Shown in pieces: positions 7,072 through 18,006 of a stretch of 64,000 bases of DNA. How positions within the stretch are numbered: the stretch's first letter is position 1; each line of letters starts with the position of its first letter. This stretch comes from Stutzerimonas stutzeri (GTDB taxonomy: Bacteria > Pseudomonadota > Gammaproteobacteria > Pseudomonadales > Pseudomonadaceae), in the NCBI RefSeq assembly GCF_002890915.1, contig NZ_POUT01000008.1, forward strand, positions 209,283 to 273,282, written 5' to 3'. Position numbers and translations under genes: made by a program. The notes below the pieces were generated by a model. That model had not been told where the DNA came from, made no database searches, and worked only from the letters and a program-made list of their open reading frames with translations.

Positions 7072-8787
7072 ATGCGCATAGAACCCCGTCCATTGCCTGC
7101 GACACTGCCCGACCTGGGCGATCTGCCGCCGCTGCTCACGCGCCTGTACGCCGCCCGTGGCGTGCTCTCGGCGGCCGAGCTGGACAAGGGCCTGGCGCGG
7201 CTGATCCCCTACGACCGGCTCAAGGGCATCGATACCGCGGTGGCGCTGCTGGTCGAGGCGCTGGAGAAGCGCCAGCGCATCCTCTTTGTCGGCGATTTCG
7301 ATGCCGATGGCGCCACGGCGAGCACGGTCGGCGTGCTTGGCCTGCGCCAGCTGGGTGCGGCGCACGTCGACTACCTGGTGCCCAACCGTTTCGAATACGG
7401 CTACGGGCTGACCCCGGAAATCGTCGCCGTGGCGCTGCAGCGCGAGCCCGACCTGCTGGTTACCGTGGACAACGGCATCTCCAGCGTCGACGGCGTGGCA
7501 GCGGCCAGGGCCGCCGGGCTCAAGGTGCTGGTAACCGACCATCACCTGCCGGGCCACGAACTGCCGGCGGCCGATGCCATTGTCAACCCGAACCAGCCGG
7601 AATGCGCCTTCCCCAGCAAGTGCATCGCCGGGGTCGGGGTCATCTTCTACGTGCTGCTGGCCCTGCGCGCGCGGCTGCGCGACCTCGGCTGGTTCGCCCG
7701 TCAGGGCTGGGCCGAGCCGAATCTGGCCGAGCTGCTCGACCTGGTGGCGCTGGGCAGCGTCGCCGACGTGGTGCCGCTGGATGCCAACAACCGCATCCTC
7801 GTCCATCAGGGCCTGGCGCGGATTCGCGCGGGGCGGGCTCGGCCGGGGCTGCGGGCGATCCTCGAGGTGGCCGGGCGCGACCACCGGCGCATCACCTCCA
7901 CCGACCTGGGCTTCATCCTCGGCCCGCGGCTGAACGCGGCCGGCCGACTGGATGACATGTCGCTGGGCATCGAATGCCTGCTCTGCGAGGACGAGGCACT
8001 GGCGCGCGACATGGCGACCCAGCTCGACCAGCTCAACCAGGACCGCAAGAGCATCGAGCAGGGCATGCAGCGCGAGGCGCTGGCCCAGCTCAAGGACCTG
8101 CCGCTGGAGGACCTGCCGTTCGGCCTGTGCCTGTTCGAGCCGGACTGGCACCAGGGCGTGATCGGCATCCTCGCCTCGCGCCTCAAGGAGCGCTACCACC
8201 GCCCGACCATCGCCTTCGCCGATGCTGGCGACGGGTTGCTCAAAGGGTCGGCGCGCTCGGTGCCGGGCTTTCATATCCGCGATGCGCTGGATGCGGTCGC
8301 CGCCAAGCATCCCGGCCTGATCAGCAAGTTCGGCGGGCACGCCATGGCGGCCGGGCTGTCACTGCCGCAGGCCAACTTCGGCGCCTTCGCCGCGGCCTTC
8401 GATGCCGAGGTGCGCCGCCAGCTGTGCGAGGACGACCTCACCGGGCGGCTGCTGAGCGACGGCCAGCTCAGCGTCGAGGAATTCCACCTGGAGCTGGCGC
8501 GCGCGCTGCGCAATGCCGGGCCCTGGGGCCAGCATTTCCCCGAGCCGATGTTCCATGGCGTGTTCCAGTTGGTGCAGCAGCGTATCGTCGGCGAACGCCA
8601 TCTGAAGCTGGTGCTCAGGAGCGAATGCGGCTCGCTGACCCTGGACGGCATCGCCTTCAACATCGACCGCGAGATCTGGCCGAACCCGACGGTGCGCTGG
8701 GCGGAGCTGGCCTACAAGCTGGACGTCAACGAGTACCGCGGCCAGGAAAGCGTGCAGCTGATGGTGGCGCATATCGCCCCGCGCTGA
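7072..8787 (+). CDS. recJ: Single-strand-specific 5'-3' DNA exonuclease RecJ
   Basis: 571 residues. DHH-phosphoesterase motifs are intact: DFDADGATAS (motif I), VDNGISS (II), TDHHLPG (III, the DHH), and the DHHA1/OB part with GLCLFEPDWHQGVIGI and GGHAMAAGLSL. RecJ resects 5' ends in RecF-pathway recombination, mismatch repair and base excision repair. ATG 7072 is preferred over an in-frame GTG at 7066 because the family begins MRIEPRPLP. A GC-rich hairpin without a T tract (about 8793-8817) follows the stop. Confidence 0.96.
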   Translation: MRIEPRPLPATLPDLGDLPPLLTRLYAARGVLSAAELDKGLARLIPYDRLKGIDTAVALLVEALEKRQRILFVGDFDADGATASTVGVLGLRQLGAAHVDYLVPNRFEYGYGLTPEIVAVALQREPDLLVTVDNGISSVDGVAAARAAGLKVLVTDHHLPGHELPAADAIVNPNQPECAFPSKCIAGVGVIFYVLLALRARLRDLGWFARQGWAEPNLAELLDLVALGSVADVVPLDANNRILVHQGLARIRAGRARPGLRAILEVAGRDHRRITSTDLGFILGPRLNAAGRLDDMSLGIECLLCEDEALARDMATQLDQLNQDRKSIEQGMQREALAQLKDLPLEDLPFGLCLFEPDWHQGVIGILASRLKERYHRPTIAFADAGDGLLKGSARSVPGFHIRDALDAVAAKHPGLISKFGGHAMAAGLSLPQANFGAFAAAFDAEVRRQLCEDDLTGRLLSDGQLSVEEFHLELARALRNAGPWGQHFPEPMFHGVFQLVQQRIVGERHLKLVLRSECGSLTLDGIAFNIDREIWPNPTVRWAELAYKLDVNEYRGQESVQLMVAHIAPR

Positions 8788-8915
8788 CCTGTTCGTGCCG
8801 GCCGACGATAGGCCGGCTGAATCGGCTGGCATTTCCCGGCGGGACGTTCGATTGTTGCCCGCCGTCGTGGCGCCTAGAGTGGCAGGACAACAACAGCGCC
8901 ATGCGGGAAGCCGAA

Positions 8916-11009
8916 ATGAGCGACACGACCGTCCACCACCGTGCCTGTCACCTGTGCGAAGCCATCTGCGGCCTGACCATCCAGACCGAAGGCGAGCGCA
9001 TCCTCTCGATCAAGGGTGATCCCCTTGACAGCTTCAGCCGTGGCCATATCTGTCCGAAGGCGGTGGCGCTGCAGGACATCCAGAATGACCCCGATCGCCT
9101 GCGCCAGCCGATGCGCCGTTGCGGCGACGAATGGCAGGCGATTGGCTGGGACGAGGCCTTCGAGCTGGTTGCCGAGCGCTTGGCCGACATTCGCGAGCGC
9201 CACGGCGCCAATGCGGTGGCCATCTACCAGGGCAACCCGAGCGTGCACAACTACGGGCTGATGACCCATAGCAACTATTTCCTCGGGTTGCTGAAGACGC
9301 GCAATCGCTTCTCGGCCACTTCGGTCGACCAGCTGCCGCACCATCTGACCAGCCACCTGATGTACGGTCATGGCTTGCTGCTGCCGGTGCCGGACATCGA
9401 TCACACCGATTTCATGTTGATCCTCGGCGGCAACCCACTGGCCTCCAACGGCAGCATCATGACCGTGCCCGACGTGGAGAAACGGCTGAAGGCGATCCGC
9501 GCCCGCGGCGGCAAGCTGGTGGTGGTCGATCCGCGGCGCAGCGAGACCGCCGCGATCGCCGATCAGCACCTGTTCGTGCGTCCCGGACAGGACGCGGCGC
9601 TGTTGTTCGGTCTGCTCAACACCCTTTTTGAAGAAGGCCTGACGCGTGCCAGCGAACTGCCGCTGGACGGCATCGAGGAGGTGCGCACGGCAATCGCCGC
9701 CTTCAGCGCCGAAGCGATGAGTGCCCGCTGCGGGGTTCCGGCCGAGCAGATCCGCCAGCTGGCGCGGGATTTCGCCGCGGCGGACAAGGCCGTCTGCTAC
9801 GGACGCATGGGCGTCTCGACCCAGGCCTTCGGCACGCTCTGCCAGTGGCTGGTGCAACTGATCAACCTGGTCACCGGCAATCTCGACCGGGTCGGCGGCG
9901 CGCTGTGCACCGAACCCGCGGTGGACCTGGTGGAAACCACCACGGGCGGACATTTCGCCGCCTGGCGCAGCCGGGTGTCGCAATTGCCGGAGTACGGTGG
10001 CGAACTGCCGGTGGCGGCGCTGGCCGAGGAGATGCTCGAGCCGGGAGAAGGGCAGGTGCGAGCGCTGATCACCGTGGCCGGCAACCCGGTGCTGTCCACG
10101 CCCAATGGACGCAAGCTGGAGCAGGCGCTGGATGGCCTGGCGTTCATGCTCAGCGTGGACTTCTACATCAACGAGACGACCCGCTACGCCGACCTCATCC
10201 TGCCGCCGACCGCGCCGCTGGAGCATGACCATTACGACGCGACGTTCAACCTGCTGGCGGTGCGCAACGTCACGCGCTTCAACCTGCCGCTGTTGCCCAA
10301 GCCCGAGGGCGCACTGCACGACTGGGAAATCTTCATCGGGCTGGCCAAGGCGTATTCGGCACGGGTCGGCGTCGAGCTCAAGCCGACCCTGCCGCCGCAG
10401 CAGATGATGGACCTGGCGCTGCGCCACGGGCCCTATGGCGACAAATCCGAGCGCAAGCTGAGCCTGGCGGCGCTGGAGGATTACCCCCACGGGCTGGACC
10501 TCGGGCCGCTCAAGCCGAACCTGGCGCGGCGCCTGAAGACCCCGAACAAGCGCATCCAGGCCGCGCCGGCGCTGATGCTGGAAGACCTGCAGCGCTTCGC
10601 CGCCGAACCACAGGCCAAGGGCGGCGAGCTGCTGCTGATCGGTCGCCGCCACGTGCGCAGCAACAATTCCTGGATGCACAACTATCAGCGTCTGGTGAAG
10701 GGCAAGCCGCGCCATCAACTGCTGATGCACCCGGCCGACATGGCAGCGCGCGCGCTGCAGGATGGCCAGCGCGTGCGGGTGCATTCGCGGGTCGGCGTGG
10801 TCGAGGTGGAGGCGCTGGCCAGCGAGGACATGATGCCCGGCGTGGTCAGCCTGCCGCACGGCTGGGGCCATGCCCGACCGGGTGTGCAGCTGGATATCGC
10901 GCAGCAGCAGCCCGGCGCCAGTTGCAACGACCTGACCGACGAGCGGGCGCTGGACGTCTCCGGCAATGCCGCGCTCAACGGCGTCGCGGTGCAGGTCAGC
11001 GCCGCCTGA
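8916..11009 (+). CDS. Molybdopterin-dependent oxidoreductase with N-terminal [4Fe-4S] site
   Basis: 697 residues. The N-terminal CxxCxxxC (CHLCEAICG) plus a later Cys in GHICPKA form the Fe-S domain of the formate dehydrogenase/nitrate reductase superfamily. The bis-MGD body follows (ILGGNPLASNGS, VVVDPRRSETA, ITVAGNPVLSTPNGR), with a C-terminal molydop-binding domain (MHPADMAARAL, VVSLPHGWGHARPG). There is no twin-arginine signal, so it should be cytoplasmic. No Fe-S or membrane partner subunit is encoded nearby, so its substrate and electron partner are unknown. ATG 8916 has a GGGAAG-like RBS; ATG 8901 is an alternative. Confidence 0.88.
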   Translation: MSDTTVHHRACHLCEAICGLTIQTEGERILSIKGDPLDSFSRGHICPKAVALQDIQNDPDRLRQPMRRCGDEWQAIGWDEAFELVAERLADIRERHGANAVAIYQGNPSVHNYGLMTHSNYFLGLLKTRNRFSATSVDQLPHHLTSHLMYGHGLLLPVPDIDHTDFMLILGGNPLASNGSIMTVPDVEKRLKAIRARGGKLVVVDPRRSETAAIADQHLFVRPGQDAALLFGLLNTLFEEGLTRASELPLDGIEEVRTAIAAFSAEAMSARCGVPAEQIRQLARDFAAADKAVCYGRMGVSTQAFGTLCQWLVQLINLVTGNLDRVGGALCTEPAVDLVETTTGGHFAAWRSRVSQLPEYGGELPVAALAEEMLEPGEGQVRALITVAGNPVLSTPNGRKLEQALDGLAFMLSVDFYINETTRYADLILPPTAPLEHDHYDATFNLLAVRNVTRFNLPLLPKPEGALHDWEIFIGLAKAYSARVGVELKPTLPPQQMMDLALRHGPYGDKSERKLSLAALEDYPHGLDLGPLKPNLARRLKTPNKRIQAAPALMLEDLQRFAAEPQAKGGELLLIGRRHVRSNNSWMHNYQRLVKGKPRHQLLMHPADMAARALQDGQRVRVHSRVGVVEVEALASEDMMPGVVSLPHGWGHARPGVQLDIAQQQPGASCNDLTDERALDVSGNAALNGVAVQVSAA

Positions 11010-12212
<1,203 letters not shown>

Positions 12213-12239
12213 GCTGCCTCCTCATCAATAGGTGCTTCG

Positions 12240-12962
12240 ATGAAAACCAGTGGCCTTCTCGATCAATTGCTCAAGTCCGGCCAGGACCTGCTGCAAAAGC
12301 AGCCGTCGTCCACGGTCGGCGGCAAACCCACGGCGGGTAGCCTCGGCGATCTGCTTTCCGGTGCCGGCGGTGGGGTGCTCGGCAGCGCCTTGTCGGGAGC
12401 CGGGGGCCGTGCATTGGCCGCCGGCGCCATGGGCTTGCTGCTGGGCAACCGCAAGGTGCGCAAGCTCGGTGGCAAGGCGGTCACCTACGGCGGCCTGGCG
12501 GCGCTGGGCGTGCTCGCCTACAAGGCCTACAGCAACTGGCAGGCGCAGCAGGCCGATACGCCGCAACAGGCGCCGCAAACGCTCGATCGCCTGCCGCCGG
12601 CGCAGGTCGAGGAGCACAGCCAGGGCATCCTCGAGGCACTGGTGGCGGCGGCCAAGGCCGACGGCCACGTGGACGCACGCGAACGCCAGTTGATCGAGGC
12701 CGAACTGGCCAAGCTGACCGGCGACAGCGATCTGCGGCACTGGCTGGAGGCGGAACTGAACAAGCCGCTCGATCCGGCCGAAGTGGCTGGCGCCGCGAAG
12801 ACGCCGGAAATGGCCGCCGAGATGTACCTGGCCAGCGTGCTGGTAGTCGACGAGGAGCATTTCATGGAGCGCGCCTACCTCGACGAACTGGCGCGTCGGC
12901 TGGCGCTCGATCCGCAGCTCAAGGCCGAGCTGGAAAGCCAGGTACGCGGCGTGACCGGCTGA
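12240..12962 (+). CDS. DUF533 / TerB-like protein (YebE type)
   Basis: 240 residues. The N-terminal half is Gly/Ala-rich with one likely membrane segment (about 75-92, AVTYGGLAALGVLAYKAYSNW). A C-terminal TerB-like helical domain (about 122-238) carries the acidic KADGHVDARERQLIEAEL signature that suggests divalent metal binding. YebE-type proteins are inner-membrane envelope-stress proteins; the function is unproven. It starts 28 bp after the ene-reductase gene on the same strand. Confidence 0.85.
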   Translation: MKTSGLLDQLLKSGQDLLQKQPSSTVGGKPTAGSLGDLLSGAGGGVLGSALSGAGGRALAAGAMGLLLGNRKVRKLGGKAVTYGGLAALGVLAYKAYSNWQAQQADTPQQAPQTLDRLPPAQVEEHSQGILEALVAAAKADGHVDARERQLIEAELAKLTGDSDLRHWLEAELNKPLDPAEVAGAAKTPEMAAEMYLASVLVVDEEHFMERAYLDELARRLALDPQLKAELESQVRGVTG

Positions 12963-13094
12963 GCCTCCCGGCCAGCAGGGCGATGCATCTGCGGTCCGAT
13001 CGCCTGACGGCTCGTCCTGGCGGGCTGTCAGCGCGGGCCTGCTGCGTTATAATCGCCGGCTTTTCGAATCGTCCGATTGAGAGTGCCGACCACC

Positions 13095-14190
13095 ATGGAA
13101 ATCAACCCGATCCTCAACAGCATCAAGGATCTGTCCGAACGCACCCAGTCAATTCGGGGGTATCTTTGACTACGATCAGAAGCATGATCGTCTCGTCGAA
13201 GTAAACCGCGAACTCGAAGACCCGAACGTCTGGAACAACCCTGAATACGCCCAGAACCTGGGCCGCGAGCGTGCCACCCTGGCGCAGATCGTCGAGACCC
13301 TGGACGACCTGAACGGCGGCCTCGCCGACTCCCGCGACCTGCTCGACATGGCCGTCGAAGAGAACGACGAAGGCGCTGTGAACGACGTCGTCGTCGAAGT
13401 CGAGCGCCTGCGCGAGATCCTCGAGAAGCTCGAGTTCCGCCGCATGTTCAGTGGCGAGATGGACGCCAACAACTGCTACCTGGACATCCAGGCCGGCTCC
13501 GGCGGCACCGAGGCCCAGGACTGGGCCAACATGCTGCTGCGCATGTACCTGCGCTGGGCCGACAAGCACGGCTTCGATGCCGAGATCGTCGAACTGTCCG
13601 AGGGTGAAGTCGCCGGCATCAAGGGCGCCACCATCCATATCAAGGGCGAATATGCCTTCGGCTGGCTGCGTACCGAGATCGGCGTGCACCGCCTGGTGCG
13701 CAAGAGTCCATTCGACTCCGGCAACCGCCGCCACACCTCGTTCACCGCGGTGTTCGTCTCGCCGGAGATCGACGACAACATCGAGATCGAGATCAACCCG
13801 GCCGACCTGCGCATCGACACCTACCGCTCCTCCGGGGCCGGTGGCCAGCACGTCAACACCACCGACTCGGCGGTGCGTATCACCCACGTGCCGACCAATA
13901 CCGTGGTGGCGTGCCAGAACGAGCGTTCCCAGCACGCCAACAAGGACACCGCCATGAAGATGCTGCGGGCCCGGTTGTACGAGCAGGAGATACAGAAACG
14001 CAACGCCGCCTCGCAGGCACTGGAAGACTCCAAGTCCGACATCGGCTGGGGCCACCAGATCCGCTCCTACGTGCTCGACCAGTCGCGCATCAAGGACCTG
14101 CGTACCGGCGTCGAGCGTAGCGACTGCGACAAGGTGCTGGACGGGGATCTAGACGAGTACCTCGAAGCCAGCCTCAAACAGGGACTCTGA
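13095..14190 (+). CDS. prfB: Peptide chain release factor 2 with programmed +1 frameshift
   Basis: The product is 364 residues when read as 13095-13166 joined to 13168-14190. The first 24 codons end at an in-frame TGA (13167-13169). Skipping T13167 restores the long frame [21 protein letters not shown]2 markers are present: the SPF tripeptide that reads UGA/UAA ([12 protein letters not shown]) and the GGQ hydrolysis motif ([10 protein letters not shown]). RF2 releases peptides at UGA and UAA, and low RF2 raises frameshifting, giving autoregulation. lysS follows 62 bp later. Confidence 0.97.
13156..13170 (+). promoter_or_regulatory. prfB programmed frameshift site
   Basis: An internal Shine-Dalgarno-like GGGGG/GGGGGT (13156-13161) lies just before the shift codon CTT and the stop TGA followed by C (CTTTGAC, 13164-13170). 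This is the classic RF2 autoregulatory signal: poor-context UGA-C plus an upstream SD that drives the +1 slip. Confidence 0.95.
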
Positions 14191-14195
14191 GAGCA

Positions 14196-14216
14196 GCCGC
14201 AAGCCTCAAGCCGCAA
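14196..14216. repeat. Three heptamer repeats after prfB
   Basis: GCCGCAA, GCCTCAA, GCCGCAA in direct tandem, 5 bp after the prfB stop. They belong to the same 7-bp-period class as the repeats near 27.2 and 31.1 kb. Confidence 0.7.
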
Positions 14217-14252
14217 GACCCCATTGAAACGATTTGACCGGGACGACCCGCA

Positions 14253-15755
14253 ATGAGCGAACAACCGCTGAACCAGCACGCCATCCAAGAGGAAGAAAAC
14301 AAGCTGATTGCCCAGCGCAAGGAAAAGCTTGCCGCCGTGCGCGAGCAGGGCAATGCCTTCCCCAATGACTTCCGTCGCGACAGCTATGCAGGCGACCTGC
14401 AGAAACAGTACGCCGAGAAGACCAAGGAGGAGCTGGAAGCGGCCGCCATCCCGGTCAAGGTCGCCGGACGCATCATGCTCAACCGTGGCGCGTTCATGGT
14501 CATCCAGGACATGAGCGGGCGCATCCAGGTCTACGTCGATCGCAAGACCCTGCCGGCCGAGCAGCTGGAGGCGGTCAAGCACTTCGACCTGGGCGACATC
14601 ATCGCCGCCGAAGGCACCCTGGCACGCTCCGGCAAGGGCGACCTGTACGTCTACATGAGCAGCGTGCGCCTGCTGACCAAGTCGCTGCGCCCGTTGCCGG
14701 ACAAGTTCCACGGCCTGACCGACACCGAGCAGCGCTACCGCCAGCGTTACGTCGACCTGATCATGAACGACGAAGTGCGCGAGACCTTCCGCGTGCGTTC
14801 CCAGGTCATTGCGCACATTCGCAAGTTCCTCGCCGAGCGTGACTTTCTCGAAGTGGAAACGCCGATGCTGCAGACCATCCCCGGCGGCGCCGCGGCCAAG
14901 CCGTTCGAGACGCACCACAACGCGCTGGACATGCCGATGTTCCTGCGTATCGCGCCGGAGCTGTACTTGAAGCGCCTGGTGGTCGGCGGTTTCGAGCGGG
15001 TGTTCGAGATCAACCGCAATTTCCGCAACGAAGGCGTCTCGACCCGGCACAACCCCGAGTTCACCATGCTCGAGTTCTACCAGGCCTACGCCGACTACGA
15101 AGACAACATGGACCTCACCGAGGCGCTGTTCCGCGAGCTGGCCCAGGCCGTGCTCGGCAGCACCGACGTCCCGTATGGCGACAAGGTGTTCCACTTCGGC
15201 GAGCCGTTCGCGCGGCTGTCGGTGTTCGACTCGATCCTCGCATTCAACCCGGAGATCTCGGCCGCCGACCTCAACGACCTGGAAACGGCCCGCGCCATCG
15301 CCAGGAAGGCCGGCGCCAAGCTGCTCGGCCACGAAGGCCTGGGCAAGCTGCAGGTGATGATCTTCGAGGAACTGGTCGAGCACAAACTGGAACAGCCGAC
15401 CTTCATCACCGAGTACCCGTTCGAGGTCTCGCCGCTGGCGCGGCGCAACGATCGCAACCCCAGCGTCACCGACCGTTTCGAGCTGTTCATTGGCGGCCGC
15501 GAGATCGCCAACGCCTATTCCGAGCTCAACGATGCCGAGGACCAGGCCGAGCGCTTCCACGCCCAGGTGGCCGACAAGGATGCCGGCGACGACGAGGCCA
15601 TGCACTTCGACGCCGACTTCGTCCGCGCGCTGGAATACGGCATGCCGCCGACTGCCGGCGAGGGCATCGGCATCGACCGCCTGGTGATGCTGCTGACCAA
15701 CTCGCCGTCGATCCGCGACGTGATCCTCTTCCCGCACATGCGTCCGGAGCTGTGA
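14253..15755 (+). CDS. lysS: Lysyl-tRNA synthetase, class II
   Basis: 500 residues. An N-terminal OB-fold anticodon-binding domain (about 60-175, [20 protein letters not shown]) precedes a class II catalytic core: motif 1 region ([25 protein letters not shown]), motif 2 ([20 protein letters not shown]) and motif 3 ([20 protein letters not shown]). It charges tRNA-Lys with lysine in the cytoplasm. The prfB-lysS order is conserved across gammaproteobacteria. The start ATG gives the expected [19 protein letters not shown] opening. Confidence 0.97.
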   Translation: MSEQPLNQHAIQEEENKLIAQRKEKLAAVREQGNAFPNDFRRDSYAGDLQKQYAEKTKEELEAAAIPVKVAGRIMLNRGAFMVIQDMSGRIQVYVDRKTLPAEQLEAVKHFDLGDIIAAEGTLARSGKGDLYVYMSSVRLLTKSLRPLPDKFHGLTDTEQRYRQRYVDLIMNDEVRETFRVRSQVIAHIRKFLAERDFLEVETPMLQTIPGGAAAKPFETHHNALDMPMFLRIAPELYLKRLVVGGFERVFEINRNFRNEGVSTRHNPEFTMLEFYQAYADYEDNMDLTEALFRELAQAVLGSTDVPYGDKVFHFGEPFARLSVFDSILAFNPEISAADLNDLETARAIARKAGAKLLGHEGLGKLQVMIFEELVEHKLEQPTFITEYPFEVSPLARRNDRNPSVTDRFELFIGGREIANAYSELNDAEDQAERFHAQVADKDAGDDEAMHFDADFVRALEYGMPPTAGEGIGIDRLVMLLTNSPSIRDVILFPHMRPEL

Positions 15756-15762
15756 TCGACGC

Positions 15763-15841
15763 GTTGGGCTTCGCTTCGCTCGCCCCAGGTTCACCCAACC
15801 TACATGTACCGTAGGTTGGGCCGAGCAATGCGAAGCCCAAC
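15763..15841. repeat. Nested inverted repeat of the GTTGGGCTTCGC type after lysS
   Basis: The outer arms GTTGGGCTTCGC/GCGAAGCCCAAC enclose inner arms CCCAACCTAC/GTAGGTTGGG, giving a long cruciform-like hairpin 8 bp after the lysS stop. A second copy of the same arm sequence lies at 26962-27029. It may act as a transcription barrier or mRNA-stabilising hairpin; it has no T tract. Confidence 0.75.
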
Positions 15842-15940
15842 ACAGGATTGGCACGGGCCCCACGGTAAGCTCCGTGCACCCTGGGCCGCCCGCTGGTGTA
15901 TAACCCCGAGGGGTTACGGATCATTCGTGAAGAGGGACCG

Positions 15941-17236
15941 ATGAACACCCGCAACAACCTGGACGAATACCAGAGCACCGTGCGCGCCTTGTCCGACCGC
16001 ATCGTCGAGGCGCAGACCCCGGTACGGGTGCTGGATGCGGTCAAATGGGACGAGAGCATTCGCCAGGGCTTCCTCGAAGCGAAGGGACGCAAGCTGCCTC
16101 AGGTCGATCGCAGCTACTACGAGGGCCGCCCGCTGGCCTTCGACTCCAGCGCGAAGAAGCAGGAATTCCAGGACATCGAGCGCGACATCACCCGCCAGCT
16201 CGGCCAGTTCAACCCGGTCGGGCAGATCATGCGGCGCATGTGCAAGGAATACCGCATGGTCATCCGCATGCTCGAGGCGCGCGGCACGCCGGACTTCGGC
16301 ATGATCTCTCAGGAGCTCTACGGCGCGGCGTCCGATGCCTTCCACGCTGGCGATCCGACCCTGGCCGACCTCGGCCTGATGCTCTCCGACTACCTGAACA
16401 ACATTGCCGATCGCGGCGACCTGCGCGACGAGCCGAAGAACCTCACCGCGCCGCAGGCCGTCGAGCTGCTGCAGAAGCGCCTGGACGTGGTGTTCGGCGA
16501 AGGCGAGGGGGTGATCCGCGTCTTCGAGTCCGACGGCATCCTCGCCGATGCGGCGGCCGGCGCCGACTACATCAAGATCCGCAGCGACGCGCTGTTCAAC
16601 GAGCGTGACGTGCGTGCGCTGGAAGTGCACGAAGGGCTGGTGCACGTCGGCACCACGCTCAACGGGCAGAACCAGCCGATCTGCACCTTCCTCGCCAAGG
16701 GCCCGCCGTCCTCCACCGTGACCCAGGAAGGCCTGGCGATCCTGATGGAAGTGATCGCCTTCGCCTCCTACCCGACGCGCCTGCGCAAGCTGACCAACCG
16801 CACCCGCGCCATCCACATGGCCGAGGAGGGCGCCGACTTCCTCGATGTCTTCGCCTTCTTCCGCGAGCAGGGCTACGCCGCCGACGATTGCTACAGCAAC
16901 GCCAGCCGCGTGTTCCGCGGCTCGGCGCCCGATGGCCTGCCCTTCACCAAGGACCTGTCCTACCTGAAGGGCTTCATCATGATCTACAACTATATCCAGC
17001 TCGCCGTGCGCAAAGGGCAGCTGGAGCAGATTCCGCTGCTGTTCTGCGGCAAGACCACGCTGGAGGACATGCGCACCCTGCGCCAGCTGGTGGACGAGGG
17101 CATGGTGGTGCCGCCCAAGTACCTGCCGCAGCAGTTCCAGGACCTCAATGCGTTGTCGGCCTGGATGTGCTTCTCCAACTTCCTCAACCATCTGAGCCTG
17201 GATCGCATCGAAGCCGACTACGCCAACATCCTCTGA
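15941..17236 (+). CDS. DUF1704 / QEGLA-motif metalloprotein (MATCAP-like fold)
   Basis: 431 residues. The family signature is clear: HEGLVH, an HExxxH zinc motif with His230, Glu231 and His235, followed by TQEGLA with Glu263. These match proteins annotated as flavohemoglobin expression-modulating QEGLA motif proteins and the eukaryotic MATCAP tyrosine carboxypeptidases. A peptidase activity is plausible but unproven in bacteria. The ATG at 15941 has AGAGGG 6 bp upstream; the longer frame to 15896 lacks an RBS. The next gene starts 52 bp downstream. Confidence 0.85.
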   Translation: MNTRNNLDEYQSTVRALSDRIVEAQTPVRVLDAVKWDESIRQGFLEAKGRKLPQVDRSYYEGRPLAFDSSAKKQEFQDIERDITRQLGQFNPVGQIMRRMCKEYRMVIRMLEARGTPDFGMISQELYGAASDAFHAGDPTLADLGLMLSDYLNNIADRGDLRDEPKNLTAPQAVELLQKRLDVVFGEGEGVIRVFESDGILADAAAGADYIKIRSDALFNERDVRALEVHEGLVHVGTTLNGQNQPICTFLAKGPPSSTVTQEGLAILMEVIAFASYPTRLRKLTNRTRAIHMAEEGADFLDVFAFFREQGYAADDCYSNASRVFRGSAPDGLPFTKDLSYLKGFIMIYNYIQLAVRKGQLEQIPLLFCGKTTLEDMRTLRQLVDEGMVVPPKYLPQQFQDLNALSAWMCFSNFLNHLSLDRIEADYANIL

Positions 17237-17288
17237 GCCGACCCGGCGCAGACCACGAATCAACCATCACGCAAGGAAGCGTAACGCC

Positions 17289-17948
17289 ATGGAGAACCCC
17301 GTCTTCGCCCGCCGCTCCAACCCGCTGGAGCGCACCCTCTCGGCGGCTGCCTATAATCTTGTCATTGGCCTGACCCTGTGCTGGGGTTTCTGGGTCAACT
17401 GGTGGATGGTCGGCAACATCCCGGTCGAGTCCATTCGCAGCATCCATCCCTGGCTGTTCTTCGGCGGCTACTTCGCCAGCTGCCTGGCCGGCGCCTGGCT
17501 GTTCCATAGCTCGAACAAGCCCTGGGTGAGTTTCCTCGGCTACAACCTGGTGGTGGTGCCGTTCGGGCTGATCGTCAACCTGGTGGTGAGCCGCTACGAC
17601 AGTGAGCTGGTGCACGAGGCCATCCGCATCACCGCGCTGGTAACCCTGGGCATGATGCTGCTCGGCACGCTGTTCCCGCGCTTTTTCGCCAGTATCGCCA
17701 GTGCGCTGACGGTGGCGCTGCTGCTGGTGATCGTGGTCGAACTGGTCGAGCTGTTCATCCTCGGCATCCACCACGGTGTGATCGACTGGATCGTGGTGCT
17801 GATCTTCTGTGGCTATGTCGGCGTCGACTGGGGGCGGGCGAACCAGATTCCCAAGACCCTGGACAATGCCATCGACAGCGCCGCCGCGCTCTATATGGAC
17901 ATCATCAACCTGTTCCTGCGTATCCTGCGCATTCTCGGGCGCAAGTAA
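17289..17948 (+). CDS. Bax inhibitor-1 (BI-1/US12) family membrane protein
   Basis: 219 residues with six to seven hydrophobic segments. The C-terminal stretch [24 protein letters not shown] resembles the BI-1 family signature (A..LYLDIINLFL.IL.IL). BI-1 proteins are calcium-leak or pH-sensing membrane proteins, and bacterial YccA and YbhL belong to this fold. It lies 52 bp after the DUF1704 gene and 58 bp before the AIM24-like gene on the same strand, so co-transcription is likely. Confidence 0.8.
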   Translation: MENPVFARRSNPLERTLSAAAYNLVIGLTLCWGFWVNWWMVGNIPVESIRSIHPWLFFGGYFASCLAGAWLFHSSNKPWVSFLGYNLVVVPFGLIVNLVVSRYDSELVHEAIRITALVTLGMMLLGTLFPRFFASIASALTVALLLVIVVELVELFILGIHHGVIDWIVVLIFCGYVGVDWGRANQIPKTLDNAIDSAAALYMDIINLFLRILRILGRK

Positions 17949-18006
17949 GCGAGGGCAGGCCGCAGCCGTCCTCGTCGCGCTGCAATCACAGGATCAGGAG
18001 TTGCCG

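Noticed and set aside
8793..8817. Intrinsic terminator after recJ
   Set aside because: GCCGGCC/GGCCGGC pairs well but lacks a T tract, so only a hairpin is supported.
13148..13170. Premature stop that would make prfB a pseudogene
   Set aside because: The in-frame TGA in CTTTGAC with the upstream GGGGG is the known RF2 programmed frameshift.
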